DNA from: Ruegeria sediminis
Lineage (GTDB): Bacteria > Pseudomonadota > Alphaproteobacteria > Rhodobacterales > Rhodobacteraceae
Assembly (NCBI RefSeq): GCF_005938215.1
Contig: NZ_VCPD01000007.1
Location: 62,001-126,000, forward strand
Direction: 5' to 3'
Length of the DNA: 64,000 bases
Position numbers and translations under genes: made by a program. Below, piece by piece: positions 39,218 to 47,384 of this stretch. Within the stretch, counting starts at the first letter, position 1, and every line of letters starts with the position of its first letter. The notes below the pieces were generated by a model. It was not told the DNA's origin and ran no database searches. It was given only the letters and a program-made list of their open reading frames with translations.

Positions 39218-41668
39218 TCAGGCGCGCAGGCGCTCGTTGGCGGGATCCCAGAGCGGCTGATCCTCTTGCACCACGGCGCGGCATTTCTGGCCGTAGATCT
39301 CGACCTCGAGCGCGGTGCCGGGGACCGCCAGATCGGCGCGCACCATGCCGAGCGCGACCGAGGCGTTGACGCGGTAGCCCCATGCGCCCGAGGTGGTTTC
39401 GCCGACGATCTGCCCGTCATGCCACAGGCAGGACATGTAGGGCGCGTCGCAGTCGCCGGCCTCCACGATCAGGGTGACGAAGCGTTTTTTCACGCCCTGC
39501 TGCCTTTCCCTGAGAATGGCGGCCTTGCCGGGGAAATCCTGCGGTTTGTCGAGCTTGACGAAGCGGTCCAGCCCGCCTTCGAGCAGCGAGTAGTCGGTCG
39601 AAAGATCGCCCTTCCACGCGCGGTAGCCCTTTTCGATCCTGAGCGCGTTCAGCGCGTACATGCCGAAGGGTTTGGCCCCCGCCGCGAGGATCGCGTCGTA
39701 GATCGCCGGCTGGTGTTCGTTGGCGCAATGCACCTCCCAGCCCAGTTCCCCGGCGAAGGAAACGCGCGCCAGCGCGCAGGGCCGGCCCGCGACGGTCGCC
39801 GGCTGATGCGACAGCCACGGCAGGGACAAGTCGGCCTCGGTTCCGATCGCCTGGAACAGGTCGCGGGATCTGGGGCCGGTGACGATCATCGTGCCGTATT
39901 CGGTGGTGTGATCGGTCAGCGACAGGCCGGCCGGGAGCGCGTTTTTGAGCAGCTCGAAATCGTGCCATTGCGCCGCGCCGGCGGTGATCAGGGTGAAGTG
40001 ATCCTCGGAATGGCGCAGACAGGACATCTCGGTCAGGATGCGACCGCAGTCGTCGGAGAAATACATCAGGTTCATGCGCCCGGCCTTGGGCAGACCGCCG
40101 GTGATCATGCCGCGCAGCCATTCCGCGGCGCCGTCGCCCGACAGGTTGAAGCGCGAGAAGCCCGGCAGGTCGAGCACCCCGACGCCGTCGCGCACCGCCT
40201 CGCATTCCTCCCTGATCCGCTGCTCCCACGGGCCGGAGCGGCCCCAGGTATGAGTCGCCTCGAGCGAGGTGTCGTCGCCTGCCTTCGCGAACCAGTTGGC
40301 GCGTTCCCAGCCGTTGTATACGCCCATCACGCCACCCAGTTCCCCGATCCTGGCGTGGACCGGCGAGACCTTCTTGTCGCGCGCGGCCGGCCATTCGTGA
40401 TGCGGGAAGTGCATGGCGTATTCGTTGCCGTAGACCTCCATGCCCTTTTGCACGCAGTAGTCGTGATCGGTGTAGTCGGTATAGCGGCGCGGATCGACCG
40501 CCCACATGTCCCATTCGGTGTGACCGTCCACGATCCATTCCGCCGCCACCTTGCCGGCGCCGCCGCCCTGGGCGATGCCGAAGGTGAAGACGCAGGCCTC
40601 GAAGGCGTTTTTCACGCCCGGCATCGGGCCGATCAGCGGCAGGCCGTCGGGCGCGTAGGGGATCGGGCCGTTGATGACCCGCGAAACGCCGGCCGTCCCG
40701 AGTGCAGGCACCCGTTCCATCGCGTCGGTGACGATGTCCTCGATCCGGTCGAGGTCGTCGTTCCAAAGCTGGAACGAGAAATCCTCGGGCATCGGGTCGT
40801 CCGCCGTGGCCCAGTGCGCCCGGCAATTGGGCTCGTAGGGTCCGAGGTTGAAGCCGTTCTTTTCCTGCCGCAGGTAGTAGGAGATATCGACATCGCGCAG
40901 CAAGGGCAGCTTTTTGCCGTTTTCCTTGGACCAAGCCTCGATCTCGGGGATTTCCTCGGACAGCAGGTACTGGTGGCTCATCACCATCATCGGCACCGTG
41001 CGCCCGCCGTACTGTTTGAACCACTCGCCCACGCGCTGCGCGTAGTAGCCGGCGGCGTTCACCACGTAATCGCAGGCGATATCGCCCTTTTCGGTGTGGA
41101 CGGTCCAGGTGCCGTCGTCATGTTGGGTGACGCCTGTGGCCGGGGTGAAGCGCAGGATCTTCTGGCCCAGGTCGCGGGCGCCCTTGGCCAGCGCCTGGGT
41201 CAGCTGCGCCGGGTCGATGTCGCCGTCGGTCGGGTCGTAGAGCACGCCCATCAGGTCGTGGGTTTCGAGGAAGGGATAGCGCGCCCTCGCCTCCTCGGGC
41301 GTCCACATCTCCATCGGGATGCCCTGATAGCGGCCCATCGAGCAGGCGCGTTCGAATTCCTGCATCCGCTCCTTGCTGTGCGCCAGGCGGATCGAGCCCG
41401 AGACGTGGTAGTTCATCGGATAGTCGACCTCGTCGGCGAGCCGCGAATACAGCTCGGTCGAATAGCGCTGCATGTTCATGATCGCCCAGGAGGTCGAGAA
41501 AGTGGGCACGTTGCCGGCGGCGTGCCAGGTCGAACCGGCGGTCAGTTCGTTCTTTTCCAGCAGGACGCAGTCGGTCCAGCCCTTCTTGCCCAGATGGTAG
41601 AGCGTGGAGGTTCCCACCACGCCGCCGCCGATGATGACCACGCGGGCCTTGTTCGGAAAATCACTCAT
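39218..41668 (-). CDS. FAD/folate-dependent dimethylglycine dehydrogenase-like oxidoreductase
   Basis: 816 residues, the same three-domain architecture as the downstream paralogue (FAD with TWHAAG, H49; FAO_M; GCV_T folate domain). Its middle has YYLRQEKNGFNLGPYE and the C-terminal half NALRIEKGYRAWKGD, which fit dimethylglycine dehydrogenase better than sarcosine dehydrogenase. Expected reaction: dimethylglycine to sarcosine with methylene-THF or formaldehyde. It begins 15 bases after the GFA gene and is followed by the methyltransferase gene in 27 bases. Confidence 0.82.
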   Translation of the reverse strand: MSDFPNKARVVIIGGGVVGTSTLYHLGKKGWTDCVLLEKNELTAGSTWHAAGNVPTFSTSWAIMNMQRYSTELYSRLADEVDYPMNYHVSGSIRLAHSKERMQEFERACSMGRYQGIPMEMWTPEEARARYPFLETHDLMGVLYDPTDGDIDPAQLTQALAKGARDLGQKILRFTPATGVTQHDDGTWTVHTEKGDIACDYVVNAAGYYAQRVGEWFKQYGGRTVPMMVMSHQYLLSEEIPEIEAWSKENGKKLPLLRDVDISYYLRQEKNGFNLGPYEPNCRAHWATADDPMPEDFSFQLWNDDLDRIEDIVTDAMERVPALGTAGVSRVINGPIPYAPDGLPLIGPMPGVKNAFEACVFTFGIAQGGGAGKVAAEWIVDGHTEWDMWAVDPRRYTDYTDHDYCVQKGMEVYGNEYAMHFPHHEWPAARDKKVSPVHARIGELGGVMGVYNGWERANWFAKAGDDTSLEATHTWGRSGPWEQRIREECEAVRDGVGVLDLPGFSRFNLSGDGAAEWLRGMITGGLPKAGRMNLMYFSDDCGRILTEMSCLRHSEDHFTLITAGAAQWHDFELLKNALPAGLSLTDHTTEYGTMIVTGPRSRDLFQAIGTEADLSLPWLSHQPATVAGRPCALARVSFAGELGWEVHCANEHQPAIYDAILAAGAKPFGMYALNALRIEKGYRAWKGDLSTDYSLLEGGLDRFVKLDKPQDFPGKAAILRERQQGVKKRFVTLIVEAGDCDAPYMSCLWHDGQIVGETTSGAWGYRVNASVALGMVRADLAVPGTALEVEIYGQKCRAVVQEDQPLWDPANERLRA

Positions 41669-41683
41669 GATCTTGCTTCCCTG

Positions 41684-42064
41684 TCATTGCGCCCGCCGGG
41701 GCAGGTCGTCCGTGATGTCGTAATAGTCGCCCTTGTCCGCCACGAAGATGTGGCGGGCGAGGGTCAGGCCGGTGGGCGCGTCGAGCGCCCCCATGGAGAT
41801 CGAGATCGTGTCCTCGTCATCGTGCTGCCAGAAGAGGAACGAGCCGCAGTTGCCGCAGAAGCCGCGCCGGGCGGTGCCGGAGGCGCGGAACCAGCTCAGC
41901 GTGTCGCGGGCCGTCAGGCGCAGATTGTCCTGGTTGGTCGAGGTCGAGGCCCAGACATGGCCCGACTGCCGGCGGCACTGGCCGCAGTGGCAGACGGATG
42001 GCGGCGACAGGTCTCCGTCGATGGTGAAGGCGACCGAACCGCACAGGCAGGAACCGGTATGCAT
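41684..42064 (-). CDS. GFA-family zinc protein (CENP-V/GFA)
   Basis: 126 residues. GFA fold with zinc-binding cysteines: SCLCGSVAF near residue 5, CHCGQCRR near 25, and FCGNCGSFL near 70. The family was named for a glutathione-dependent formaldehyde-activating enzyme, and most members have no proven activity. Its position directly before a demethylase that can release formaldehyde makes a formaldehyde-handling role plausible. The gap to LysE is 4 bases. Confidence 0.85.
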   Translation of the reverse strand: MHTGSCLCGSVAFTIDGDLSPPSVCHCGQCRRQSGHVWASTSTNQDNLRLTARDTLSWFRASGTARRGFCGNCGSFLFWQHDDEDTISISMGALDAPTGLTLARHIFVADKGDYYDITDDLPRRAQ

Positions 42065-42068
42065 CGCG

Positions 42069-42692
42069 TTACCCCTTGGTTGCGGGCGCGGCGCTGGTGC
42101 CCAGCAGCACGCCGTAGATGATGAAGCAGGCGGCCATGAGCCGGCGCACCCAGGTGTTGAAGACCGCGCCCAGCGCCGCCTTGCCCATCAGCGCGCCGAG
42201 CAGCGTGAAGCCGGTATAGCTGAGCGCGGTGATGGTCAGCGCGGTGGGCATGATGACCGTCATCTGCTGCCAGATCGGCACGTCCGGCTGCACGAATTGC
42301 GAGAAGGCGGCCAGGTAGCCCGCGACGCTTTTGGGATTGATCGCCGCGACGGCCAGCGCGTGCAGGTAGACGTGGCGCGCGGGGCGCTCGGCGGCGGGCG
42401 CGGGCCTGGCGGCGTTCCTCCAGCCGCGGATGCCGAGCCAGATCAGGAACCCGGCGCCGACCAGCTTGGCGATGAAGAACCCGATGGCCGAGGCGGCGAT
42501 CAGCGCCGTGACGCCCAGCGCCGAGAGGATCAGGAAGCCGCTGGCCTGGGTCAGGATCGCCAGCACGCCCAGCATCGCCTTGGGAAACGGCAGGCTCATG
42601 CCGTTCGAGATGCAGTTGACCGCGTTCGGCCCCGGCGTGGTCACGAACACCACCCAGAACAGCGCGAATATGGTCCAGGCTTCGAAGCTCAT
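42069..42692 (-). CDS. LysE/RhtB-family amino acid exporter
   Basis: 207 residues, five to six hydrophobic helices. The first block FVTTPGPNAVNCISNGM and the later AINPKSVAGYLAAF are LysE-family motifs. It exports amino acids or small zwitterions. In this cluster it could relieve excess glycine, methionine or a methylated amine; the substrate is unknown. Its ATG overlaps the stop of the XRE gene by one base, so both are co-translated. Confidence 0.88.
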   Translation of the reverse strand: MSFEAWTIFALFWVVFVTTPGPNAVNCISNGMSLPFPKAMLGVLAILTQASGFLILSALGVTALIAASAIGFFIAKLVGAGFLIWLGIRGWRNAARPAPAAERPARHVYLHALAVAAINPKSVAGYLAAFSQFVQPDVPIWQQMTVIMPTALTITALSYTGFTLLGALMGKAALGAVFNTWVRRLMAACFIIYGVLLGTSAAPATKG

Positions 42693-43261
42693 CAGTAGAC
42701 CGGCGGGGCGATGACCCAGACGGCCACGGCGGGCTCGTCATAGGGGTTGGCCCATTGATAGGGTTCGTGCCGGATCCGGAAACTGTCGCCCGGTCCGACG
42801 GTGAAGCTGCGGTCGCCGATCGTCAGGTCGAGGCGGCCCGAAACCATGTAGCCCACCTCCTGCGTGGGGCGGTTGGCCGGGGTCTGCATCCGCGAGCGGG
42901 GCCGGAAGGTGGAATGCACCATCTCGAAATCGTCGGTCAGGTCGGGGGAAAGCAGTTCCTCGATCAGCCCCTCCTCGCCCGAGCCCATGGGGCGGCGGGC
43001 GCCGGCGCGCACCACATAGCCCTGCTCGTCCGCAGGCGCCGCGGAATGGGCAAACAACATCGACATCGGCACGCCGAGACATTGGGCGATCAGGCGCAGA
43101 TCCGAGATCGAGGGTTCGGACATGTCGCGCTCGACCTGGCTGAGCCAGCCGACGGAGCGGTCGAGCCGCGCGGCGACCCCGGTCAGCGTCAGGCCGCGCG
43201 CCTTGCGCAGGGCGCGGATGTCGGCGCCGAGCGTTGCGCTGTGCGGGACTTGGCTGTTCAC
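42692..43261 (-). CDS. XRE-family regulator with C-terminal cupin sensor
   Basis: 189 residues. Helix-turn-helix (about 12-66; LRKARGLTLTGVAARLDRSVGWLSQVE) followed by a cupin_2 domain (about 105-185; GYMVSGRLDLTIGDRSFTVGPGDSFRI). This type often senses amines or amino acids and represses the downstream operon. Starts with GTG at 43261, GGAG seven bases upstream. First gene of the betaine cluster; tandem operator-like repeats precede it. Confidence 0.9.
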   Translation of the reverse strand: MNSQVPHSATLGADIRALRKARGLTLTGVAARLDRSVGWLSQVERDMSEPSISDLRLIAQCLGVPMSMLFAHSAAPADEQGYVVRAGARRPMGSGEEGLIEELLSPDLTDDFEMVHSTFRPRSRMQTPANRPTQEVGYMVSGRLDLTIGDRSFTVGPGDSFRIRHEPYQWANPYDEPAVAVWVIAPPVY

Positions 43262-43279
43262 CGGGCGGCTCCGTCGTTC

Positions 43280-43343
43280 GTGAAATTTCAGCTGCGTTTT
43301 TCACGATGGCCCGAATCGGTGAAATTTCCAAGAGATTTTTCAT
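43280..43343. promoter_or_regulatory. Two tandem 25-bp operator units before the XRE-cupin gene
   Basis: Unit 1 (43280-43304) is GTGAAATTTC-N7-TTTTTCAC and unit 2 (43319-43343) is GTGAAATTTC-N7-TTTTTCAT. The two share the same arms and the same 7-base spacer and begin 39 bases apart. Each is an inverted repeat of GTGAAA/TTTCAC. They fill the 117-base region between the XRE gene (-) and the DUF1294 gene (+), so they likely bind the XRE protein itself and regulate the betaine cluster and perhaps the divergent gene. Confidence 0.7.
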
Positions 43344-43378
43344 TGGCGGTGCGGGCGGCGCGCTGCTATCCGGGGGCC

Positions 43379-43660
43379 ATGTGGTATGCCGTGATCTATC
43401 TCTGGGCCGTCAACCTGCTGACGCTGCTGGCATTCGGCTGGGACAAGCTGCGGGCGCGCGGGAAACGGCGGCGCGTTTCGGAACGGACGCTGCTGTGGCT
43501 GGCCGCACTCGGCGGCAGCCCCGGCGCGGTTCTGGGCCGCTGGATCTTCCGCCACAAGACCCGCAAGCGCGGGTTTTCCATCTGGCTGTTCGCGATTGTC
43601 GTGGTCCAGGCGGCGGTTTTCTATCTGGTGGTTGCGAAATACGGCGCCGGCCTGCCTTGA
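43379..43660 (+). CDS. DUF1294 small membrane protein
   Basis: 93 residues with three hydrophobic segments. DUF1294 block: FGWDKLRARGKRRRVSERTLLWLAALGGSPGAVLGRWIFRHKTRK, typical of this family found alone or fused to cold-shock domains. Function unknown. Start ATG 43379 follows GGGGG; divergent from the XRE gene. Two operator-like units separate the two genes. Confidence 0.85.
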   Translation: MWYAVIYLWAVNLLTLLAFGWDKLRARGKRRRVSERTLLWLAALGGSPGAVLGRWIFRHKTRKRGFSIWLFAIVVVQAAVFYLVVAKYGAGLP

Positions 43661-43732
43661 GCCCATCTTGGACTGTGGCTGCCCCGATCATCGGCGCTAT
43701 GCCTGCCGGGCAGGACGTGATTTCATGTCGTC

Positions 43733-44659
43733 ATGGAGGACAGAAGGACCACACTGGCCTACGGCGCCCTGCTTCTGGCCATGCTGATCAGCGCCGGGAA
43801 CTTCCTGTTCGGAAACCTGGCGGTCAACGAGGTCCCGCCGGTTGTGCTGGCGTTCTGGCGCAGCCTGATCGCCGCTGTTTGCGTGCTGCCGTTCGTGATC
43901 GTGAAGCGCGGCAATCCGTTGGGCTGCTTTCTGGGAAACTGGCTGCGCATGACGGTGCTTGCGACCGTGGGCGTCGTGTTCACGCCCTGGCTGGTCTACC
44001 TGGCGCTGCGGTCGAACGACCTGATAGATCTCGGGGCCGGCTACACGAGCGTGCCGCTGTGGACCATTCTCATCTCGGCGCTTCTGCTGGGCGAGCGGCT
44101 GCGTCCGCTGCAATACCTTGGCGTTGCGCTGGCGCTTGTGGGAGCCCTGGTCTTCGTGTTCCGGGGCAGCCTTGCGAACCTCGGCGAGTTCAAGCCGCAC
44201 CTCGCCTTTCTTCTGATGATCGCCTCCAACGCGTTCCGGGGTCTCTACCTGGTCCTTCTCAAGAAATGGGACTTGCACCCCAAGCCCGAAGAGGGCCTGT
44301 TCGTCATCCTCGTTCTCGGCTGCCTCATCATGTCGCCCTTTGTCATCGCTTACGAGACCGGCGCGCCGAAGCCCTTCGACTATTCCTGGCAGGTTTGGGG
44401 GTCGATCCTGTTCATAGGTGTCGGCATGGGGGCGCTTTACCTTCATCTGCTCAACTTCGGCACGGCGGAAATCGGCGCTTCGGCGGCCTCGCTGTTTTCC
44501 TATCTCGTGCCGATCTTCGTGGCGGTGGAATCCGTCCTCGTGCTGGGCGCGGGGCTACACATTTATCAAGGTGTTGGCGCGGTGCTGATCATCGGCGGCG
44601 TGCTGATCGCGACGCGGCTGCATGTCCGCGAGGCGCCTGCGGATCATGCGCCGCATTGA
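43733..44659 (+). CDS. EamA/DMT-family transporter
   Basis: 308 residues, ten hydrophobic segments arranged as two EamA repeats (FWRSLIAAVCVLPFV in the first, VLILGCLIMSPF in the middle and FLVPIFVAVESVLVLG in the second). Substrate unknown; relatives export metabolites or take up methylated amines. ATG 43733; the spacer to DUF1294 is 72 bases. Convergent with the GAF gene (14 bases between stops). Confidence 0.88.
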   Translation: MEDRRTTLAYGALLLAMLISAGNFLFGNLAVNEVPPVVLAFWRSLIAAVCVLPFVIVKRGNPLGCFLGNWLRMTVLATVGVVFTPWLVYLALRSNDLIDLGAGYTSVPLWTILISALLLGERLRPLQYLGVALALVGALVFVFRGSLANLGEFKPHLAFLLMIASNAFRGLYLVLLKKWDLHPKPEEGLFVILVLGCLIMSPFVIAYETGAPKPFDYSWQVWGSILFIGVGMGALYLHLLNFGTAEIGASAASLFSYLVPIFVAVESVLVLGAGLHIYQGVGAVLIIGGVLIATRLHVREAPADHAPH

Positions 44660-44673
44660 CGCCAGAGCATCCG

Positions 44674-45126
44674 TCAGCGCGCGAAGACCTGCGACAGGAT
44701 CGCGCTAAGCGCCTGAGCGTCGGTTTGAGTGAAGGCATCCGGCTGGTCGCTGTCGATGTCGAAGACCGCGATGATCTCGCCGCCCGCATTGCGCACCGGC
44801 AGGACCAGCTCCGACCGGGTGGAGGAGGCGCAGGCGATGTGACCGGGGAAAGCGTCCACGTCCGGCACCAGTTGCACTTCGCCGGTGCGGGCGGCGGCGC
44901 CGCAGACGCCCCGGTCGAAGGGAATCACCAGGCAGCCGTGGCCGCCCTGATAGGGGCCGATCTTGAGCAGGCCCGGCTCGGCCACGCGGTAGAAGCCGGT
45001 CCAGTCGAAACGGTCGTCGGCATGATGCACCTCGCAGGTGACGGTGGCCATCAGGGCGACCTGGTCGGTCTCGCCTTCGGTGAGGGCGGCGATGGTCTTG
45101 GCGAGGGTGTCGTAATCGGCGCTCAT
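44674..45126 (-). CDS. msrC: Free methionine-(R)-sulfoxide reductase (GAF type, fRMsr)
   Basis: 150-residue single GAF domain. Reduces free methionine R-sulfoxide with thioredoxin. The three cysteines of the E. coli enzyme (84, 94, 118) occur here with the same spacing at 65, 75 and 99: C65 in GHGCLVI, C75 in RGVCGAA and C99 in HIACASS. The substrate-carboxylate region SELVLPV follows (E106). A plain GAF annotation would hide this. It lies downstream of the thiolase with the tandem hairpin repeat between. Confidence 0.82.
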   Translation of the reverse strand: MSADYDTLAKTIAALTEGETDQVALMATVTCEVHHADDRFDWTGFYRVAEPGLLKIGPYQGGHGCLVIPFDRGVCGAAARTGEVQLVPDVDAFPGHIACASSTRSELVLPVRNAGGEIIAVFDIDSDQPDAFTQTDAQALSAILSQVFAR

Positions 45127-45151
45127 GGCTTTGCCTGTGCAGAGGGGATGG

Positions 45152-45187
45152 GAGGGGGCGCTGCCCCCTCTTGAGCCTGCGGCTCAA
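45152..45187. repeat. Tandem tri-loop hairpins
   Basis: GAGGGGGC/GCCCCCTC with a GCT loop (45152-45170) directly joined to TTGAGCC/GGCTCAA with a TGC loop (45171-45187). Both are perfect. The sequence after them, ACCCCCGGAGTATTTGCAAA, is part of the intergenic repeat I recognise as widespread in roseobacters. It lies between the thiolase and the GAF gene, both on the minus strand. Confidence 0.65.
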
Positions 45188-45221
45188 TTCACCCCCGGAG
45201 TATTTGCAAAAAGGCGAAGGG

Positions 45222-46394
45222 TCAAACCCTCTCGATGGCGATGGCGGTGCCTTCGCCGCCGCCGATGCAGATGGCCGCGACGCCGCGTTTGAGGCCGCGC
45301 TTTTCCAGCGCGTTGAGCAGGGTGACCATGATCCGCGCGCCCGAGGCGCCGATCGGATGGCCCAGCGCGCAGGCGCCGCCGTTGACGTTCACCTTGTCGC
45401 GCGGCAGGCCCATTTCATGCATGAAGGCCATGGGCACGACGGCGAAGGCTTCGTTGACTTCCCACAGATCGACGTCGTCGACGCTCCAGCCGATGCGGTC
45501 GAGCAGCTTCTTCGCGGCGGGAACGGGCGCGGTGGTGAACAGACCCGGCGCCTGGGCATGGCTGGCATGGCCGAGGATGCGGGCGCGGACGGTGAGGCCC
45601 TGCGCCTCGGCGGCGTCGGCCGAGGCCAGCACCAGCGCGGCGGCGCCGTCGGAGATCGACGAGGAATTGGCCGCGGTGACGGTGCCGTCCTTGCGGAAGG
45701 CCGGCTTCAGGGTCGGGATCTTTTCCGGGCGGGCCGATTTCGGCTGTTCGTCGGCGTCATGGGCGGTTTCGCCCTTGCGCGTCGTCACGGTGACCGGGGC
45801 GATTTCGCCCGCGAAGGCACCGCTGTCCTGCGCCGCCAGCGCGTTCGACAGAGATTGCAGCGCGTATTCGTCCTGCGCCTCGCGGGTGAACTGGTAGGCT
45901 TCGGCGCAATCTTCGGCGAAGGTGCCCATCAGGCGGCCCTTGTCATAGGCGTCTTCCAGCCCGTCGAGGAACATGTGGTCGATGACCTGGCCGTGGCCGA
46001 TTCGGGCCCCGCCGCGCATCTTGGGCAGCAGGTAGGGAGCGTTCGTCATGCTTTCCATGCCGCCGGCGATCATGGTGTCGGCGTGGCCCAGCGCGATCTG
46101 GTCGAAGGCCATCATCGCCGCCTTCATGCCCGATCCGCACATCTTGTTGAGGGTGGTGGCCGGCACTTCTTCGCCCAGTCCTCCGGCAAATCCGGCCTGG
46201 CGAGCGGGGGCCTGGCCCTGCCCCGCCGGCAGCACGCAGCCCATCAGAACCTCGTCCACGGTGCGGGCACCGGCGCCCTGAAGCGCGGCCCGGATTGCGG
46301 CGCCGCCCAGCTCGGCCGCGCCGACGCCGTCGAACATGCCCTGGAAGCCGCCCATCGGCGTGCGGGCCGCACCGGCGATCACAACCTCTTTCAT
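45222..46394 (-). CDS. Acetyl-CoA C-acetyltransferase (thiolase)
   Basis: 390 residues, thiolase superfamily. Active residues: nucleophile C86 in LNKMCGSGM, the His in GGACALGHPIG (about 347) and the second Cys in AICIGGGEG (about 377). The family condenses two acetyl-CoA to acetoacetyl-CoA or cleaves 3-ketoacyl-CoA; biosynthetic types are typical in polyhydroxyalkanoate and mevalonate or catabolic routes. No partner genes adjoin, so the pathway is open. Divergent from STAS, with an inverted repeat GCGTA/TACGC (46452-46465) in the gap. Confidence 0.92.
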   Translation of the reverse strand: MKEVVIAGAARTPMGGFQGMFDGVGAAELGGAAIRAALQGAGARTVDEVLMGCVLPAGQGQAPARQAGFAGGLGEEVPATTLNKMCGSGMKAAMMAFDQIALGHADTMIAGGMESMTNAPYLLPKMRGGARIGHGQVIDHMFLDGLEDAYDKGRLMGTFAEDCAEAYQFTREAQDEYALQSLSNALAAQDSGAFAGEIAPVTVTTRKGETAHDADEQPKSARPEKIPTLKPAFRKDGTVTAANSSSISDGAAALVLASADAAEAQGLTVRARILGHASHAQAPGLFTTAPVPAAKKLLDRIGWSVDDVDLWEVNEAFAVVPMAFMHEMGLPRDKVNVNGGACALGHPIGASGARIMVTLLNALEKRGLKRGVAAICIGGGEGTAIAIERV

Positions 46395-46497
46395 CTCGAA
46401 ACTCCTTCTGATCCGGGGCGATGAATACCGAATGGTAAGAATTGGCGTCTAGCGTATTTCTACGCAACGCAGTCAATTTTTCGGGGGGAACCGGGGC

Positions 46498-46836
46498 ATG
46501 AGCCTGAGCAGCAGAGTGGCCGGGACAACGCAGGTGATCACCGTCGGGGCCGACCGGATCGACGCGGCGATGGCCATTCAGTTCAAGGAAGACATGCGCG
46601 CCGAGACCGAGGGCGGGCCGGAGCGGGTGATCCTGGACCTGAGCGCCGTCGAGTTCATCGATTCGAGCGGCCTGGGCGCGATCGTCGCGGCGATGAAGCA
46701 GTTGGGCGGCGGGCGCAGGCTGGACCTGGCCGGGCTGACCCCGGTCGTCGAAAAGGTGTTCCGGCTGACGCGCATGGACACGGTGTTCACCCTCTATCCC
46801 ACGCTCGACGATGCCCTGTCCGAGCGCGCGGAGTGA
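46498..46836 (+). CDS. STAS anti-anti-sigma factor
   Basis: 112 residues, one STAS domain. It acts in partner switching: the unphosphorylated form binds the anti-sigma kinase. The phosphoryl site is the Ser pair in FIDSSGLGAIV (S56/S57). It is followed by the HATPase gene, whose start is 22 bases after the STAS stop. No sigma factor, phosphatase or response regulator is linked here. Confidence 0.9.
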   Translation: MSLSSRVAGTTQVITVGADRIDAAMAIQFKEDMRAETEGGPERVILDLSAVEFIDSSGLGAIVAAMKQLGGGRRLDLAGLTPVVEKVFRLTRMDTVFTLYPTLDDALSERAE

Positions 46837-46858
46837 CCCGGGGCGGGACTGGACCGGC

Positions 46859-47359
46859 GTGGAACGGTTGCAGGATCAGAACCGGCTGGAGCTTTGCTTT
46901 CCCGCGACCGAAGCGGCGGCCAGCGCGGCGATCGCGACGCTGGCCCTGAGGCTTGGCGCCCGCGGATTGACCGAGGAGCGCGCGGCGGACGTGAAGATCG
47001 CGCTGGCGGAGGCGGTCAACAACGTGGTTGAGCACGCCTATGCCGGGCTGGAACCGGCGCGGGTCCGGGTCGAGTGTCGGCTGCGCCCGGACCGGCTGGA
47101 CATCCTGATCTGGGACACCGGCCGGCCCCTGCCCGGGCTGCGGGTGCCCGCCGGCGAACCGGCCAGCGTCGATAGGGACCTGCAGGACCTGCCCGAAGGC
47201 GGATTCGGCTGGTTTCTGATCCGGCAGCTGTCCAGCGCCGTCGGCTATGAACGCCGCAAGGGGTGGAACCGGCTGTCGCTGCGGTTCGATCTGGGGGGAC
47301 CACGCGGTCACAATAAGGCCCCGAACCAACCATCGTGCCGCCGCAAAGGGGGGCCATAA
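46859..47359 (+). CDS. Anti-sigma factor serine kinase (RsbW/SpoIIAB-like HATPase)
   Basis: 166 residues from GTG 46859. Histidine-kinase-like ATPase domain: N-box AEAVNNVVEHAY (about residue 62), G1 DTGRPLPG (about 97) and G2 GGFGWFLIRQL (about 125). Phosphorylates the STAS partner and sequesters a sigma factor; the target is unlinked. The start is uncertain because no clear ribosome site precedes GTG 46859; ATG 46811, overlapping the STAS gene, is the alternative. The C-terminal tail after residue 145 is long and basic. Confidence 0.85.
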   Translation: MERLQDQNRLELCFPATEAAASAAIATLALRLGARGLTEERAADVKIALAEAVNNVVEHAYAGLEPARVRVECRLRPDRLDILIWDTGRPLPGLRVPAGEPASVDRDLQDLPEGGFGWFLIRQLSSAVGYERRKGWNRLSLRFDLGGPRGHNKAPNQPSCRRKGGP

Positions 47360-47384
47360 CGGACGGGTAGCTCAAATCAGCTTC

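Noticed and set aside
37700..42121. 1473-codon open frame on the + strand
   Set aside because: It spans four genes in the betaine cluster on the opposite strand and reads as low-complexity Gly/Arg/His; a shadow frame.
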